Below, piece after piece: positions 52,156 to 61,415 of a stretch of DNA of 64,000 bases. Numbering within the stretch: the stretch's first letter is position 1; every line of letters starts with the position of its first letter. The notes under the pieces were generated by a model, which was given only the letters and a program-made list of their open reading frames with translations, was not told the DNA's origin and searched no databases. Location of the stretch: contig NZ_LZIJ01000193.1 in assembly GCF_001667115.1 (NCBI RefSeq), positions 1 through 64,000 on the forward strand, read 5' to 3'. This DNA comes from Mycobacterium sp. 852002-51163_SCH5372311 (GTDB taxonomy: Bacteria; Actinomycetota; Actinomycetes; Mycobacteriales; Mycobacteriaceae). The position numbers were made by a program, and so were the translations under genes.

Positions 52156-52563
52156 GTGCCGACCGGCAAGGTGAAGTGGTACGACCCCGAGAAGGGGTTC
52201 GGCTTCTTGTCGCAGGAGGACGGCGAGGACGTCTATGTGCGCTCGTCGGCGCTGCCCGCGGGTGTCGAAGGTCTCAAGACGGGCCAGCGGGTGGAATTCG
52301 GAGTTGCGTCCGGACGCCGCGGACCGCAGGCGCTGAGTCTGAAGCTGATCGACCCGCCGCCCACCCTTTCCAGAACGCGCCGCGAGACGCCTGCTGAGCA
52401 CAAGCACAGCCCCGACGAGCTGCACGGCATGGTCGAGGACATGATCACGTTGCTGGAGAGCACGGTGCAGCCCGAGTTGCGCAAGGGCCGCTACCCGGAT
52501 CGCAAGACGGCTCGTCGCGTCTCCGAAGTGGTCAAGGCGGTGGCTCGGGAGTTCGAGGCTTAA
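52156..52563 (+). CDS. cspB: Cold-shock protein B
   Basis: 135 residues from the GTG at 52156 (AGGTGA upstream). Cold-shock domain at the N-terminus: GKVKWYDPEKGFGFLS with RNP1-type KGFGF, and VYVRSSAL (RNP2-like). A helical extension (about 75-135, LHGMVEDMITLLESTVQPEL) is characteristic of the mycobacterial Rv0871 protein. It binds single-stranded nucleic acid. Divergent from the YccF gene. Confidence 0.93.
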   Translation: MPTGKVKWYDPEKGFGFLSQEDGEDVYVRSSALPAGVEGLKTGQRVEFGVASGRRGPQALSLKLIDPPPTLSRTRRETPAEHKHSPDELHGMVEDMITLLESTVQPELRKGRYPDRKTARRVSEVVKAVAREFEA

Positions 52564-52689
52564 CGGGCAGTAGACCGCCTCATTCGGCGCGCCCCAGCGA
52601 TGCGTGCACTCCGAAGCTACTGGCGCGTAACATTCGGGCAGGTACGGGGTACCCATGCCTAAATGTGATTCGTCAGCGAGGAGGCGTCG

Positions 52690-54639
52690 ATGGCGCAGCA
52701 AGCCCAGGTCACCGCGGAGCAAGCGCGAGCGCTCGCCGAAGAATCCCGCGAAAGTGGTTGGGACAAACCATCTTTCGCCAAGGAGCTGTTCCTCGGTCGT
52801 TTTCCGTTGGATCTGATACACCCATTCCCGAGGCCGTCCGACGACCAAGAAGCCCGGATCCGGGCGTTCCTTGAGCAGCTCCGAGAATTTCTCGACACCC
52901 TGGACGGCTCCGTCATCGAGCGCGATGCCCAGATCCCCGACGAGTACGTGAAGGGCCTGGCCGAGTTGGGCTGCTTCGGCATGAAGATCCCGTCGGAGTA
53001 CGGCGGCCTGGCGATGTCGCAGGTTGCCTACAACCGCGCGCTGATGATGGTGTCGTCCGTCCATCCCAGTCTCGGCGCGCTGCTGTCGGCTCATCAGTCG
53101 ATCGGCGTGCCCGAACCGCTCAAGCTGGCCGGCACCGAAGAGCAGAAGCGGAAATTCCTGCCGCGCTGTGCCGCCGGCGCCATCTCGGCATTTTTGCTTA
53201 CCGAGCCCGACGTGGGCTCCGATCCGGCGCGCCTGGCGTCGACGGCGACACCGGTCGAGGACGGGCAGGCCTACGAACTCGAGGGCGTGAAGTTGTGGAC
53301 CACCAACGGCGTCGTCGCCGACCTGCTGGTGATCATGGCCCGGGTGCCGCGAAGCGAAGGACACCGAGGCGGCATCAGCGCGTTTGTGGTCGAGGCCGAC
53401 TCGCCCGGGATCACTGTCGAGCGCCGCAACAAGTTCATGGGTCTGCGCGGCATCGAAAACGGCGTCACCAGGCTGCACCGCGTTCGGGTGCCTCGCGAGA
53501 ACCTCATCGGCCGAGAGGGCGACGGCCTGAAGATTGCGCTGACCACCCTGAACGCCGGACGGCTGTCGATACCCGCCGTCGCGACGGGGGCCGCCAAGTG
53601 GTCGCTGAAGATTGCGCGGGAATGGTCGCAGGAGCGGGTGCAGTGGGGTAAGCCGCTGGGCCAGCATGAAGCGGTTGCCAGCAAGATTTCGTTTATCGCC
53701 GCCACCACCTATGCGCTCGACGCGGTGCTCGAACTGTCCGCTCAAATGGCCGACGAAGGCCGCAACGACATCCGGATCGAAGCCGCGTTGGCCAAATTGT
53801 GGTCCAGCGAGATGGCTTGTCTGATCAGCGACGAGCTGATGCAGATCCGCGGTGGGCGTGGCTACGAGACCGCCGAATCCCTGGCTGCGCGCGGGGAACG
53901 TGCGGTGCCGGTGGAGCAGTCGGTGCGCGACCTGCGGATCAACCGCATCTTCGAAGGTTCCAGCGAGATCATGCGGCTGCTGATCGCGCGCGAGGCCGTC
54001 GATGCGCACCTGAGCGCCGCCGGTGATCTGGCGAACCCGAAAGCCGACCTGCGGCAGAAGGCCTCGGCTGCGGTGGGTGCCAGCGGATTCTATGCAAAGT
54101 GGTTGCCGCAGTTGGTGTTTGGTGAAGGTCAACGCCCAAGGGCGTTCAGCGAGTTCGGGCCGTTGGCGTCGCATCTCAGATTCGTCGAGCGGTCCTCACG
54201 CAAGCTGGCCCGCAATACCTTCTACGGGATGGCGCGCTGGCAGGCCAAGCTCGAGGAAAAGCAGGGATTCTTGGGCCGCATCGTCGACATCGGCGCCGAA
54301 CTGTTCGCCATGTCGGCGGCATGCGTGCGAGCCGAGGCTACGCGCGCCGCAGACCCGGCCGCCGGGCGGCAGGCCTACGAACTGGCCGAAACGTTCTGCG
54401 AGCAGGCGACTCTTCGGGTCGAGGCGTTGTTCCATGCGTTGTGGGCCAACACCGACAGCAGCGACGTTCGGCTCACCGACGCGGTGCTGGAGGGCCGCTA
54501 CACGTGGCTCGAGGAGGGGATCATCGACCAGTCGGCGGGCACCGGCCCATGGATCACGCACTGGGAACCCGCTCCGTCCACCGAAGAAAACGTGGCGCGC
54601 CGCTTCCTGACGGTGTCGCCGACGGACGCCACCCTGTGA
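52690..54639 (+). CDS. fadE10: Acyl-CoA dehydrogenase
   Basis: 649 residues, Rv0873 homologue. FAD-binding and catalytic regions: AFLLTEPDVGSDPARLAST, EGVKLWTTNGVVADLLVI, FMGLRGIENGVTRLHRVRVP, and the IRGGRGYETAESL end of the core. A C-terminal extension of about 190 residues beyond the usual acyl-CoA dehydrogenase length is present, as in very-long-chain type enzymes. It performs the first step of beta-oxidation. In M. tuberculosis a PE_PGRS gene lies between cspB and fadE10; it is absent here. Confidence 0.93.
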   Translation: MAQQAQVTAEQARALAEESRESGWDKPSFAKELFLGRFPLDLIHPFPRPSDDQEARIRAFLEQLREFLDTLDGSVIERDAQIPDEYVKGLAELGCFGMKIPSEYGGLAMSQVAYNRALMMVSSVHPSLGALLSAHQSIGVPEPLKLAGTEEQKRKFLPRCAAGAISAFLLTEPDVGSDPARLASTATPVEDGQAYELEGVKLWTTNGVVADLLVIMARVPRSEGHRGGISAFVVEADSPGITVERRNKFMGLRGIENGVTRLHRVRVPRENLIGREGDGLKIALTTLNAGRLSIPAVATGAAKWSLKIAREWSQERVQWGKPLGQHEAVASKISFIAATTYALDAVLELSAQMADEGRNDIRIEAALAKLWSSEMACLISDELMQIRGGRGYETAESLAARGERAVPVEQSVRDLRINRIFEGSSEIMRLLIAREAVDAHLSAAGDLANPKADLRQKASAAVGASGFYAKWLPQLVFGEGQRPRAFSEFGPLASHLRFVERSSRKLARNTFYGMARWQAKLEEKQGFLGRIVDIGAELFAMSAACVRAEATRAADPAAGRQAYELAETFCEQATLRVEALFHALWANTDSSDVRLTDAVLEGRYTWLEEGIIDQSAGTGPWITHWEPAPSTEENVARRFLTVSPTDATL

Positions 54640-54666
54640 ATCGCCGCGTGCGGCAGGATGGTGGTC

Positions 54667-55671
54667 ATGGCCACTTACACTGCCGGGACAGGTGAATTCA
54701 CCCGCGACACCAACTACATCACCACTCGCATCACCGCCGACGGACGCGACGGCTACCCGGTAGAGCCGGGCCGGTACCGGCTCGTCGTTGCCCGGGCGTG
54801 TCCTTGGGCGAACCGCACCATCATTGTCAGACGGCTGCTGGGTCTGGAAAGCGTTATCTCCATTGGCTTCTGCGGGCCTACTCACGACGAGCGCAGTTGG
54901 ACTTTCGACCTCGACCCGGGTGGTGTGGACCCGGTGCTCAAGATCCCGCGGCTGCAAGACGCCTACTTCAAGCGCTTTCCGGACTATCCGAAGGGCATTA
55001 CCGTCCCGGCGATCGTCGACATCCCTACCGGAGCGGTGGTCACCAACGACTTCGCTCAGATCACCCTGGACTTTTCCACCGAATGGACCGCCTACCACCG
55101 CGAGGGAGCACCGCAGTTGTACCCGCCGGAGTTGCGGGCCGAGATCGACGAGGTGAGCAAGAGGATCTACACCGAGATCAACAACGGCGTGTACCGCTGC
55201 GGATTCGCCGGCTCACAGGAGGCGTATGACGCCGCCTACGACCGGTTGTTCACCGCGCTGGACTGGGTGAGTGAGCGGTTGTCAAGCCAGCGATACCTGG
55301 TGGGCGACACCATCACCGAAGCCGACGTGCGCCTGTTCACCACGCTGGCCCGCTTCGACCCCGTCTACCACGGGCACTTCAAGTGCAACAGGACCAAGCT
55401 GTCCGAGATGCCGGTGCTGTGGGCCTATGCGCGAGACCTGTTCCAGACACCGGGTTTTGGCGATACCACCGATTTCGTCCAGATCAAGCAGCACTACTAC
55501 ATCGTGCACGCCGACATCAACCCCACCCGGATTGTGCCGAAGGGTCCCGACCTGTCCGGATGGCTGTCCCCGCACGGCCGGGAGGCATTGGGCGGCAGGC
55601 CATTCGGGGACGGCACGGCTCCAGGGCCGACGGTCGAGGGCGAACGGGTGCCGGCCGGTCACGGAGCATAG
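54667..55671 (+). CDS. Xi-class glutathione S-transferase (hydroquinone reductase type)
   Basis: 334 residues; the ATG at 54667 is favoured by AGGA at a good distance over the ATG at 54658. The active-site motif RACPWANRT (Cys about 48) and LDFDPGG-type sequence, DFAQITLDFS and the C-terminal EADVRLFTTLARFDPVYHGHFKCN are hallmarks of xi-class GSTs, which reduce glutathionyl-hydroquinones. Mycobacteria use mycothiol, so a mycothiol-dependent reaction is probable. It replaces the Rv0874c position of M. tuberculosis. Confidence 0.9.
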   Translation: MATYTAGTGEFTRDTNYITTRITADGRDGYPVEPGRYRLVVARACPWANRTIIVRRLLGLESVISIGFCGPTHDERSWTFDLDPGGVDPVLKIPRLQDAYFKRFPDYPKGITVPAIVDIPTGAVVTNDFAQITLDFSTEWTAYHREGAPQLYPPELRAEIDEVSKRIYTEINNGVYRCGFAGSQEAYDAAYDRLFTALDWVSERLSSQRYLVGDTITEADVRLFTTLARFDPVYHGHFKCNRTKLSEMPVLWAYARDLFQTPGFGDTTDFVQIKQHYYIVHADINPTRIVPKGPDLSGWLSPHGREALGGRPFGDGTAPGPTVEGERVPAGHGA

Positions 55672-55694
55672 GCGAGGGCGTGGGGTCGGGGCGT

Positions 55695-55835
55695 TGATTG
55701 TGCGCCTACGGCTTTCGCTGTGAAACTATGGCTTTCGCTGTGAAGCTAGGGCGGAAACTCGGGCGATTAGCCCACCCACGATTCACACGCAAAGCCCACG
55801 TTTCACGCGCAAAGCCGACGATTCACCACCCAAAG
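55695..55835. repeat. Composite interspersed repeat, copy 3
   Basis: Left arm: CTACGGCTTTCGCTGTGAAA and ATGGCTTTCGCTGTGAAG. Centre: GGGCGGAAACTCGGGCG. Right arm: ACGATTCACACGCAAAGCCCA and related units. The arrangement parallels the copy at 42704. It follows the GST gene. Confidence 0.72.
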
Positions 55836-55846
55836 TTGCGCAGACG

Positions 55847-56338
55847 TCAATCGATAATTCGCACAGACCATTCCGCGTGCGGCGGATAGACCTGTTCGCC
55901 GGTCGAGCGGTCGATAGCCACCGTCAGCAACTGCACGACAATGCCTTTCAGGCGCCCTCGCTGCGGGTCGACGGTGGGGATGGTGACCGCCAGTTTGGTA
56001 CCCGGCAGGAAGAGGCTGCTGGTGCGATCGTTGGGATCCTCGTACTCCCGCAGTAGTTGCCAAGGCCCGCGGGAAATTGCTTCCGGGACCGAGAGCTGCA
56101 CCGGATAGCGTGCGCTGACCCGCAATTCGCCGACCGTCTCCGGGTTCTGACAGTCGTTCAGATCGAGCACATTGCAATACATGTAAGGCCCCACGCGAGT
56201 CAGGTGTCCGTGCGAGTACACGGTGATCTCGGGTCGATGCGGACCTGGCTTGCGCGCCAAGAACCACGCGCCGACCCCGGCCCCCGCGGCAAGCACGACC
56301 ACCACGACGGCCAGCAGCACGGCCACAGGGCGTTTCAC
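55847..56338 (-). CDS. Exported DUF2771-family protein (Rv0875c homologue)
   Basis: 163 residues. An N-terminal hydrophobic segment (VAVLLAVVVVVLAAGAGVGA, about 4-23) with nearby basic residues anchors it outside. The exported part has two Cys (YCNVLDLNDC) and ends with HAEWSVRI. No catalytic motif. It overlaps the upstream transporter by ATGA, so it is probably co-translated with it. Confidence 0.85.
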   Translation of the reverse strand: MKRPVAVLLAVVVVVLAAGAGVGAWFLARKPGPHRPEITVYSHGHLTRVGPYMYCNVLDLNDCQNPETVGELRVSARYPVQLSVPEAISRGPWQLLREYEDPNDRTSSLFLPGTKLAVTIPTVDPQRGRLKGIVVQLLTVAIDRSTGEQVYPPHAEWSVRIID

Positions 56339-58032
56339 CTGGGCGCCCCGGAGTGTGCGACGCCGGGTCGGGTGAGTTCCTGCTCGACCATCACCGGCCG
56401 GTTACCTCCCAGGCCCGGGATCAACGACTCGCCACGGAAACTGACGATGGTCTGCGCCAGGCCGAAAATCAGTAATGCGCTGATTGCGGTGAACCCGACC
56501 GTCAATTCGGTGTACACCAAGACGCCCACGGTACCGCCCAGCACCCAGGCCAGCTGCAGCATCGACTCCGAACGGCCGAAGGCCGATGCCCGCGATTCCT
56601 CCGGCAGATCATGCTGTAGCGACGCGTCCAGCGAGGCCTTGGCAATGGCGCTGGCGCCCGACGTAATCAGGGTGGCGATCGCCGCCACCACTCGGTCGCC
56701 GGCCACCGCGGCCGCCAGCGCCACGATGGTGACCGCGATCGCGCAGCGGACGACCATCACAGCCGGCCGGCCCAATTTGAGGCGAGCGCTGATGAAGTTC
56801 CCGACGAAGTTGCCGATCGCGGCTGCCGCGCCGATCATGCCGAGCAGTTCAAGCTGGGCCCAGCCGGTGGCGTGTTGCGCCTTGGCGACGAACGCCGGAT
56901 ACAGGAACAAGAAACCCACCATCACCTTGATGGTGCAGTTTCCCCATAGCGAGGTAATGATGTTGCGGCCCAGCGGTTGTCGCAACGATCCGACCATGTT
57001 CTTGACTTGCTGCGGCGGGCTTTGCGGGTGCGGGCTGTCCCGGTGGTAGCTCAAGGTGGCCGGCACCTCACCTGCGGTCACTTCGACCCAGCGTGGAATC
57101 CGCATCGACAAAAACGCGCCGGCCAGCGTGACTGCGATGACTACGAACAACGCGCCGGGCAGCTTGAGCAAGTGGGTGCAGACGAATTCGACCCCCGCCG
57201 CGACGGCGCCGCCGGCGATGGTTCCGCCCAGCAGACCGAACATGGTCAGCCTGGAGTTGACCCGGACCAGGTCGATGGTTGGCGGCATTACCCTGGGCGT
57301 CACCGCGCTGCGCAGTACCGAAAACGACTTCGAGAACACCATCATGGCCAGCGCGCAGGGGTACAGCACCCACGACGGGTAACTGCTGTGGGGACCGTCG
57401 TAGTTCATGATCAGCACCAGTGCCAACAGGGTGCGCAGAGCGAACGACGCCGCCAGCGCGACGCGACGGCCGTGCTGCAACTTGTCCAGCGCCGGACCGA
57501 TCAGCGGCGCGACGACCGCGAACGGCGCGATGGTGATCAGCAGATACAGCGCCACCTTGGACTTGCTCTCCGCGCTGGCCGCGGCAAAGAACAGCGTGTT
57601 GGCCAGGGCCACCGCCATCGCCGCGTCGGTCGCGAAATTGGCTACCACGGGCCAGGTCAGCGCGGTCAGTCCCGACTTGTCGGCGCCGTCGGCGGTGGCG
57701 GCGCGCTGGACCATCCAGTACATCCGGGAACCCATTTCGCGGCTGCGCATGGCTGCGGCGCGGGTGACGGTGATCCGGTCGCCGGAGGCGGGATTGCGGG
57801 GCGGGGGTGGTGCGCTGCGGTCGCGCTGCGGTGGGTTCTCGCCGAGCGGCGGGAGATAACGGTTGGCGCTGGGCATCGGCGGTGGCCGGCGCGTGCGGCG
57901 GTAGTCGGCTTCGTTGGTGGGGTCGGCCGGATAGTTGGCCATGCCGGGGTGTTCGTTGACGGGTCCGGTGCGGGGCCGGCGGCCCGGGTAGGGCTCCGCG
58001 GGACCCGGGTGATCACGCCGCCGTCCAGACAC
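56335..58032 (-). CDS. Major facilitator superfamily transporter (Rv0876c homologue)
   Basis: 565 residues with a GTG start. A Pro/Arg-rich cytoplasmic N-terminus of about 100 residues is followed by twelve or so membrane helices (ALTWPVVANFATDAAMAVAL; PFAVVAPLIGPALDKLQHGR with the MFS loop motif). Family and topology are clear; the substrate is not. It overlaps the DUF2771 gene downstream. Confidence 0.88.
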   Translation of the reverse strand: MSGRRRDHPGPAEPYPGRRPRTGPVNEHPGMANYPADPTNEADYRRTRRPPPMPSANRYLPPLGENPPQRDRSAPPPPRNPASGDRITVTRAAAMRSREMGSRMYWMVQRAATADGADKSGLTALTWPVVANFATDAAMAVALANTLFFAAASAESKSKVALYLLITIAPFAVVAPLIGPALDKLQHGRRVALAASFALRTLLALVLIMNYDGPHSSYPSWVLYPCALAMMVFSKSFSVLRSAVTPRVMPPTIDLVRVNSRLTMFGLLGGTIAGGAVAAGVEFVCTHLLKLPGALFVVIAVTLAGAFLSMRIPRWVEVTAGEVPATLSYHRDSPHPQSPPQQVKNMVGSLRQPLGRNIITSLWGNCTIKVMVGFLFLYPAFVAKAQHATGWAQLELLGMIGAAAAIGNFVGNFISARLKLGRPAVMVVRCAIAVTIVALAAAVAGDRVVAAIATLITSGASAIAKASLDASLQHDLPEESRASAFGRSESMLQLAWVLGGTVGVLVYTELTVGFTAISALLIFGLAQTIVSFRGESLIPGLGGNRPVMVEQELTRPGVAHSGAPR

Positions 58033-58150
58033 CGTTCAATTCTGTCCTATGCCGGCTGCGCGCGTCGGCAAGTGGCCAGGTGTGGCTCGGCAACCTGGTT
58101 TTCGGCAGTATTGGAGACGCGCTTGATAGAGCAGGGAGAAAGGCAGCAGT

Positions 58151-58972
58151 GTGAGCGGACCCATCGAGGAAGCCGCCGTGTCAACAGTGGACGATTGGCC
58201 CGAGGGGTTGGCGGTGGTGCTGACGGGCGCGGTCGACCAGGCCAGGGCGGCGATCGCAGAGTTCAGCGGCGCCGAGACGGTGGGTGACTATCTGGGCGTC
58301 GGGTATGAAGACGCGGCCGCCGCGACCCATCGGTTCCTGGCGCATCTGCCCGGCTATCAGGGGTGGCAGTGGGCCGTCGTCGTCGCGGCGTATCCGGGTG
58401 CCGACCACGCGACCGTCAGCGAAGTGGTGCTGGTCCCCGGGCCGACGGCGCTGTTGGCGCCCGAGTGGTTGCCGTGGGAGCAGCGGGTCAAGCCGGGGGA
58501 TTTGAGCCCTGGTGACCTGTTGGCTCCGGCTGCGGACGACCCGCGGCTGGTTCCCGGCTACGCCGCCAGCGGTGACCCGCAGGTGGACGAGACCGCCGCG
58601 GAGGTCGGGCTGGGCCGGCGCTGGGTGATGAGTCCGTTGGGCCGGGCCGAGGCCGCCGAGCGCTGGCACGCGGGCGACTACGGTCCCGCGTCGGCGATGG
58701 CTCGGTCAACCAAGCGCGTGTGCCGCGACTGTGGCTTCTTCTTGCCGTTGGCCGGATCGCTGGGCGCGATGTTCGGCGTATGCGGCAACGAGCTGTCCGC
58801 CGACGGGCACGTCGTCGACAAGCAGTACGGCTGCGGCGCTCATTCCGACACCCCGGCCCCGGCGGGCACTGGCTCGCCGATCTACGAGCCATACGACGAT
58901 GGTGTCCTCGACATGGTGGAGTCCCCGCCGGCGACACCGCCAGCGCAGCCCCCTGAAGAGGAGTCGGACTAA
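58151..58972 (+). CDS. DUF3027-family protein (Rv0877 homologue)
   Basis: 273 residues; GTG start. The conserved body contains FLAHLPGYQGWQWAVVVAAY, LLAPEWLPWEQRVKPGDL and a zinc-ribbon-like tail with CRDCGFFLPLAGS, CGNELSADGHVV and YGCGAHSD. Its last part is Pro/Glu-rich. Function unknown; conserved across actinobacteria. Confidence 0.88.
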   Translation: MSGPIEEAAVSTVDDWPEGLAVVLTGAVDQARAAIAEFSGAETVGDYLGVGYEDAAAATHRFLAHLPGYQGWQWAVVVAAYPGADHATVSEVVLVPGPTALLAPEWLPWEQRVKPGDLSPGDLLAPAADDPRLVPGYAASGDPQVDETAAEVGLGRRWVMSPLGRAEAAERWHAGDYGPASAMARSTKRVCRDCGFFLPLAGSLGAMFGVCGNELSADGHVVDKQYGCGAHSDTPAPAGTGSPIYEPYDDGVLDMVESPPATPPAQPPEEESD

Positions 58973-59424
58973 CCTCGCTCGGCGGCGGCTTTGATGTTCG
59001 CCAGCGACGTGTTCATGCCGTCCAGCAGTTCGCGTTCGAAGTTCGTCGTCCCGCCCAGGAAGGCTTTGACCGACATGTTCGACAACGCGCTGACCCCGTT
59101 TTCGGCATGCCGGCTCTCGGTCACCCGCGTGCCCTCGCCGTTCGGCTCGAGCTCATAGCTCCACACGGTGCGATTGGCGTCGACCCGGAATGCCAGCTTC
59201 TTCTCCGGGATCACCTCGATCACGGTGGAGGTGGTGGGCCAGAAAAGTCGATTGCGGCGGTTGAAGTTCAGCGTGCGGGTGCCTTGGCGAAGCGGACCGA
59301 AAGGCCGCATCCAGCGACATTGCGGGCTCCATTCCGGCATTCGCCGAAAATCCGAAATCAGCGCCCAGACTTTCGATGCCGGTGCGTCGATATCAACTTG
59401 CGCTTGTAGAAGTGGCGCTACCAC
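58969..59424 (-). CDS. SRPBCC/START-like protein
   Basis: 151 residues from the GTG at 59424, which follows GGAGG by four bases. START-like pattern: VDIDAPASKVWALISDFRRM, PEWSPQCRWM, WSYELEPNGEGTRVTESR and a long C-terminal helix. Ligand unknown. It lies where M. tuberculosis has PPE13 (Rv0878c). Confidence 0.85.
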   Translation of the reverse strand: MVAPLLQAQVDIDAPASKVWALISDFRRMPEWSPQCRWMRPFGPLRQGTRTLNFNRRNRLFWPTTSTVIEVIPEKKLAFRVDANRTVWSYELEPNGEGTRVTESRHAENGVSALSNMSVKAFLGGTTNFERELLDGMNTSLANIKAAAERG

Positions 59425-59464
59425 TGATCCTCCCGGATGCTTCGTTGGTGAATTGCCGTGCGGT

Positions 59465-59740
59465 TTATTTCGGGTTAAGAAAGGTTTCGAGTCCGGATTG
59501 CGCGCCGCGCGCGCCACGCCGGGCAGCGGCGAGTTGCCATAAAAAGATGCTCGTGCCGATCACTCCGGTTACCAGTCCGGCCACTGTCAGCGGACGCCAA
59601 CTCGCCAGCGCCGGCACCAGAAACGCCACGGCCGCCGCGATCAGCCAGCCCAGCACGCCGACCACAATGACCGGCCACACCGCGAGCAGTTTGGGCGGCA
59701 GTGGCGGCGGCTGAATGTTCTGATCACGTTCGACAGACAT
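59465..59740 (-). CDS. Small membrane protein (Rv0879c homologue)
   Basis: 91 residues from the ATG at 59740. Two membrane helices (VWPVIVVGVLGWLIAAAVAF and PLTVAGLVTGVIGTSIFLWQ) are preceded by a Pro-rich N-terminus and followed by a basic tail. Size matches the Rv0879c protein. Function unknown. The longer frame on this strand to 60481 is a shadow of the marR and methylase genes. Confidence 0.8.
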   Translation of the reverse strand: MSVERDQNIQPPPLPPKLLAVWPVIVVGVLGWLIAAAVAFLVPALASWRPLTVAGLVTGVIGTSIFLWQLAAARRGARGAQSGLETFLNPK

Positions 59741-59872
59741 CGCGACAAATCTAGCCCGGCGACGGCGACGGCCGTTTCGCGGCCGACGAAATAGCACGTC
59801 GCGGTGAAATGGGGCGAAGTCCGTGGTTCCGGTTTTGGTGTTCTTTGTCAGGTTCCGTTGTAACCTCGCGCT

Positions 59873-60316
59873 GTGCCTGACAGCGATGCCCGCCTGGCCA
59901 GCGACTTGTCGTTGGCGGTTATGCGGCTGGCGCGGCAGCTGCGGTTCCGCAATGCGCAGTCGCCGGTGTCGCTGTCCCAGCTGTCGGTGCTGACCACACT
60001 GGCCAACGAAGGGGCGATGACGCCCGGGGCGCTTGCACTTCGCGAACGAGTCCGGCCACCGTCGATGACCCGGGTGGTCGCCTCTTTGGCCGACATGGGT
60101 TTCGTGGACCGCACACCGCATCCCGTCGACGGCCGCCAGGTGCTGGTCTCGGTTTCCGAGGCGGGTGCCGAGCTGGTCAAGGCGGCGCGCCGCGCTCGCC
60201 AGGAGTGGCTGGCCGAGCGGCTCGCGACGCTGGACGACGACAAGCGTGACATCCTGCGCTGCGCCGCCGATCTGATGCTGGCCCTGGTGGATGACAGGGC
60301 CGACGGACGCCCGTGA
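59873..60316 (+). CDS. MarR-family transcriptional regulator (Rv0880 homologue)
   Basis: 147 residues with a GTG start. Winged helix features: QLSVLTTLANEGAMTPGALA, LRERVRPPSMTRVVASLADM and the wing DRTPHPVDGRQVLVSVSE. It overlaps the rRNA methylase gene by four bases (GTGA) and is probably co-translated. The ligand is unknown. Confidence 0.92.
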   Translation: MPDSDARLASDLSLAVMRLARQLRFRNAQSPVSLSQLSVLTTLANEGAMTPGALALRERVRPPSMTRVVASLADMGFVDRTPHPVDGRQVLVSVSEAGAELVKAARRARQEWLAERLATLDDDKRDILRCAADLMLALVDDRADGRP

Positions 60317-61146
60317 GCGATGTCCCGGGCGTCTTCGAAATACTCGACATTGACGATCCCGACGATCCACGGCTCGACGATTTCCGCGACCTGAACAGCG
60401 TCGACCGTCGTCCCGATCTGCCGACCGGCAAAGGGCTGGTGATCGCCGAGGGTGTGCTGGTGGTGCAGCGCATGCTGGCATCCCGGTTCGCCCCGTTCGC
60501 GTTGCTGGGCACCGACCGCAGACTGGCCGAACTTCACGACGACCTGGCCGCCGCCCAGGCGCCCTACTATCGCGTCTCCGCTGACGTCATGGCGCGGGTC
60601 GTCGGCTTCCACCTCAACCGTGGAGTGCTGGCCGCCGCGCGGCGGGCGCCGGAACCCGGCGTTGCCGAGGTAATAGCCGGCGCCCGTACCGTCGCGGTGC
60701 TCGAAGGCGTCAACGACCACGAGAACCTGGGCTCTATCTTCCGCAACGCCGCGGGACTGAGCGTGGACGCGGTGGTGTTCGGCAGCGGATGCGCCGATCC
60801 GCTCTACCGCCGCGCGGTCCGGGTGTCGATGGGGCACGCGTTGCTGGTGCCCTATGCGCGAGCTACCGACTGGCCCGTCGATCTGGTGAAGCTGAAACAA
60901 AGCGGCTTTCGGTTGCTGGCGATGACTCCGCACGGCGATGCGCGCCCGCTGGCCGAGGCGATGGCCGACGTCCGCGACGAGCGGATTGCGGTGCTGGTGG
61001 GAGCGGAGGGGCCGGGACTGACGCCGGCCGCCCTGCGGCGCAGCGATGTGCGGGTGCGCATCCCGATGTCGCGGGGGACCGACTCGCTCAACGTCGCGAC
61101 GGCCGCGGCGTTGGCCTTCTACGAGCGAGTTAGGCTCGGCGTGTGA
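60313..61146 (+). CDS. SpoU-family RNA 2'-O-methyltransferase (Rv0881 homologue)
   Basis: 277 residues; GTG start inside the marR stop. The SPOUT trefoil-knot motifs are VLEGVNDHENLGSIFRNAAG (motif 1), VLVGAEGPGLTP (motif 2) and RIPMSRGTDSLNVATAAALA (motif 3), placed at the C-terminal half; an N-terminal substrate-binding domain precedes. It uses SAM to methylate rRNA or tRNA riboses. It overlaps the next small membrane gene (GTGA). Confidence 0.93.
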   Translation: MSDVPGVFEILDIDDPDDPRLDDFRDLNSVDRRPDLPTGKGLVIAEGVLVVQRMLASRFAPFALLGTDRRLAELHDDLAAAQAPYYRVSADVMARVVGFHLNRGVLAAARRAPEPGVAEVIAGARTVAVLEGVNDHENLGSIFRNAAGLSVDAVVFGSGCADPLYRRAVRVSMGHALLVPYARATDWPVDLVKLKQSGFRLLAMTPHGDARPLAEAMADVRDERIAVLVGAEGPGLTPAALRRSDVRVRIPMSRGTDSLNVATAAALAFYERVRLGV

Positions 61147-61415
61147 CGGACCAATCCACGCCGTGGGCAACGGGTTTGACGGTGGCCGGTTTCGTGGCCG
61201 CGGTCATCGGAACCGCCGTGGTGGTGCTGAGCCTCGGACTGATACGGGTGCATGCGCTGCTGGCCGTTGGGCTCAACATCGTGGCGGTCGGGGGACTGGC
61301 GCCGACGGTGTGGGGCTGGCGGCGCACCCCGGTGCTGCGATGGTTCGTGCTGGGTGCGGGGGTGGGCGTCGCGACTGCGTGGCTGACGCTGCTGGCGATG
61401 ACCGGGAGTAGCTAG
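61143..61415 (+). CDS. Small membrane protein (Rv0882 homologue)
   Basis: 90 residues, GTG start overlapping the methylase stop. About three hydrophobic helices (GLTVAGFVAAVIGTAVVVLS; ALLAVGLNIVAVGGLAPTVW; WFVLGAGVGVATAWLTLLAM). Function unknown. Its end overlaps sepH by four bases, in convergent orientation. Confidence 0.82.
   Translation: MTDQSTPWATGLTVAGFVAAVIGTAVVVLSLGLIRVHALLAVGLNIVAVGGLAPTVWGWRRTPVLRWFVLGAGVGVATAWLTLLAMTGSS

Noticed and set aside
56977..58287. 436-codon plus-strand frame opposite the MFS transporter
   Set aside because: Gln/Arg/Asp-rich antisense product without membrane or enzyme motifs.
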